In this document: piece by piece, positions 5,877 to 6,332 of the stretch
How the letters are laid out: the number at the start of each line of letters is the position of its first letter
Numbering within the stretch: position 1 is the first letter of the stretch
Made by a program: the position numbers and the translations under genes
Notes under the pieces: model-generated
Database searches by the model: none
What the model saw: only the letters and a program-made list of their open reading frames with translations
Told to the model about the DNA's origin: nothing
Origin: Methylocystaceae bacterium
GTDB taxonomy: Bacteria > Pseudomonadota > Alphaproteobacteria > Rhizobiales > Beijerinckiaceae
NCBI GenBank assembly: GCA_003152255.1
Contig: PLZT01000039.1
Location: 1-6,332, forward strand
Reading direction: 5' to 3'
DNA length: 6,332 nucleotides

Positions 5877-5952
5877 CGAGTAAATAATGATTGTAGCCGC
5901 AGGCTTGATGACGTGCGGCTCTATCGAAATTCATAAACCAACAACAGGAGGG
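5877..5952 (+). repeat. Repeat family 2, copy C
   Basis: The GTAAATA core is at 5880, exactly 98 bp after copy B. The GCCGCA/TGCGGC stem (5896-5919) has a 12-base loop, and the TCGAAA block (5921-5936) lies 41 bases from the core, about one helical turn more than in the other copies. TGCGGCTCTATCGA at 5914-5927 is identical to 5454-5467 in the G-rich array, linking the two families. It ends in AGGAGGG just before an ATG at 5954. Confidence 0.65.
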
Positions 5953-6050
5953 AATGATCGAGAGGTCAAGCGCACCCTTGCGCCATTCGAAGGCCTACGG
6001 CGATCCGGCAAATTCCGCAGATCTAGCCGCGCCGCACGTCATCCGAGCGC

Positions 6051-6115
6051 AGAGTAAATAAGATTTGCCGCAGTGAATGCGGTGGTTCGAAACTTCGCAC
6101 ATCAATCAGCACATA
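6051..6115 (+). repeat. Repeat family 2, copy D, directly upstream of the last gene
   Basis: The GTAAATA core is at 6054, 174 bp after copy C. The CCGCA/TGCGG stem with five-base loop spans 6068-6082, and GTTCGAAACTTCGCAC spans 6085-6100, 31 bases from the core as in A and B. The copy ends at the Shine-Dalgarno of the next gene, so it occupies that gene's promoter/leader. It is the copy most likely to act as a regulatory site. Confidence 0.7.
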
Positions 6116-6120
6116 AAGGA
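6116..6120 (+). promoter_or_regulatory. Shine-Dalgarno site for the gene at 6127
   Basis: AAGGA lies six bases before ATG 6127 but directly abuts the in-frame ATG at 6121. Spacing therefore favours 6127 as the start. Confidence 0.65.
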
Positions 6121-6126
6121 ATGCCC

Positions 6127-6332
6127 ATGTCTACGCGCGCAGATATAACCCACAGTGACAATCTTGAGGACGAATCCAGCGGAGAGGCTTTTGAGGTTTT
6201 CCAGTTCTTGAAAGTCGGCGGCCGCCCCGGCAAGCTTATCATGGAGCGCGAGCTGGCTGACGATCCTAAACAGGTCCGACTTCGCCTGATGAAACACAAC
6301 GCAGCCTTGTCGTCCGATTATGACGAATCCAT
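6127..6332 (+). CDS. Probable DUF927-type helicase/primase-like protein, N-terminal fragment
   Basis: The frame is open from ATG 6127 to the window edge (68 codons seen), so the gene is cut by the end of the window. After an acidic lead (residues about 6-20), the sequence runs FEVFQFLKVGGRPGK, then MERELADDPKQVRLRL, then KHNAAL. A short strand pair followed by an AL.DP/ADDP helix is what I recall at the start of DUF927 proteins, which are found on plasmids, phages and islands and are related to replicative helicases or primases. I base this on motif resemblance only, as the ATP-binding region lies outside the window. Translation likely starts at 6127, with AAGGA six bases upstream; ATG 6121 is an in-frame alternative. 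Repeat copy D fills the leader, so expression may depend on whatever binds it. Confidence 0.6.
   Translation, partial: MSTRADITHSDNLEDESSGEAFEVFQFLKVGGRPGKLIMERELADDPKQVRLRLMKHNAALSSDYDES

Noticed and set aside
6080..6108. tRNA T-arm-like GGTTCGAAAC followed by ATCA
   Set aside because: The bases flanking the loop do not form a five-base T stem, and no acceptor, D or anticodon arms are present upstream. The motif is part of repeat copy D.
6102..6299. Two minus-strand frames at the right edge
   Set aside because: Both are antisense to the DUF927-like gene, which has a good ribosome binding site and recognisable sequence.

Overview
The window looks like accessory DNA (plasmid or genomic island) from a GC-rich alphaproteobacterium, probably in the Hyphomicrobiales. 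This is an inference from codon use, from the style of the hypothetical proteins and from the mix of recombinase and IS debris. No rRNA, tRNA or core housekeeping gene is present to fix the taxonomy.

Layout. (1) 1-316: non-coding or decayed DNA. It ends in a short remnant (about 216-304) that matches, codon for codon, a piece of the large gene at 1695-2810. (2) 317-2810: two plus-strand genes for uncharacterised proteins. The first (428 aa) is built from an internal duplication followed by a C-terminal DNA-binding-like tail. The second (371 aa from its likely start) has a conserved N-terminal half and a long disordered, acidic/proline-rich linker. A short gap with repeated GCGAC motifs separates them. 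(3) 2811-3161: a gap with GC-rich hairpins and one copy of a TGAGTAAATAA core. (4) 3162-4121: a much GC-richer plus-strand gene for a Cys-cluster protein that resembles degenerate rolling-circle/HUH-type replication proteins. (5) 4059-4876 on the minus strand: a mobile-element graveyard, with a serine recombinase cut off inside its catalytic domain and a frameshifted, truncated IS5-family transposase that has lost all three catalytic acidic positions. (6) 4877-5680: no convincing gene. It holds a strong hairpin, a roughly 39-bp-period G-rich degenerate repeat array interrupted by a (TTCCAG)n microsatellite, and a 14-bp inverted repeat that brackets the array. (7) 5681-6115: four copies of a second repeat family, each made of a GAGTAAATAA core, a GCCGCA/TGCGGC stem-loop and a TCGAAA-centred palindrome. 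The first three are exactly 98 bp apart. (8) 6127-end: the start of a plus-strand gene, probably a DUF927-type (helicase/primase-like) protein, cut by the window edge.

No complete known system is visible. The most interesting signal is the pair of linked repeat arrays between the recombinase debris and the DUF927-like gene. The second array sits immediately upstream of that gene, and its core motif recurs at a similar distance upstream of the Rep-like gene at 3162. A shared regulatory site or a replication/partition locus (iterons) would both fit, but neither is shown by the sequence alone.
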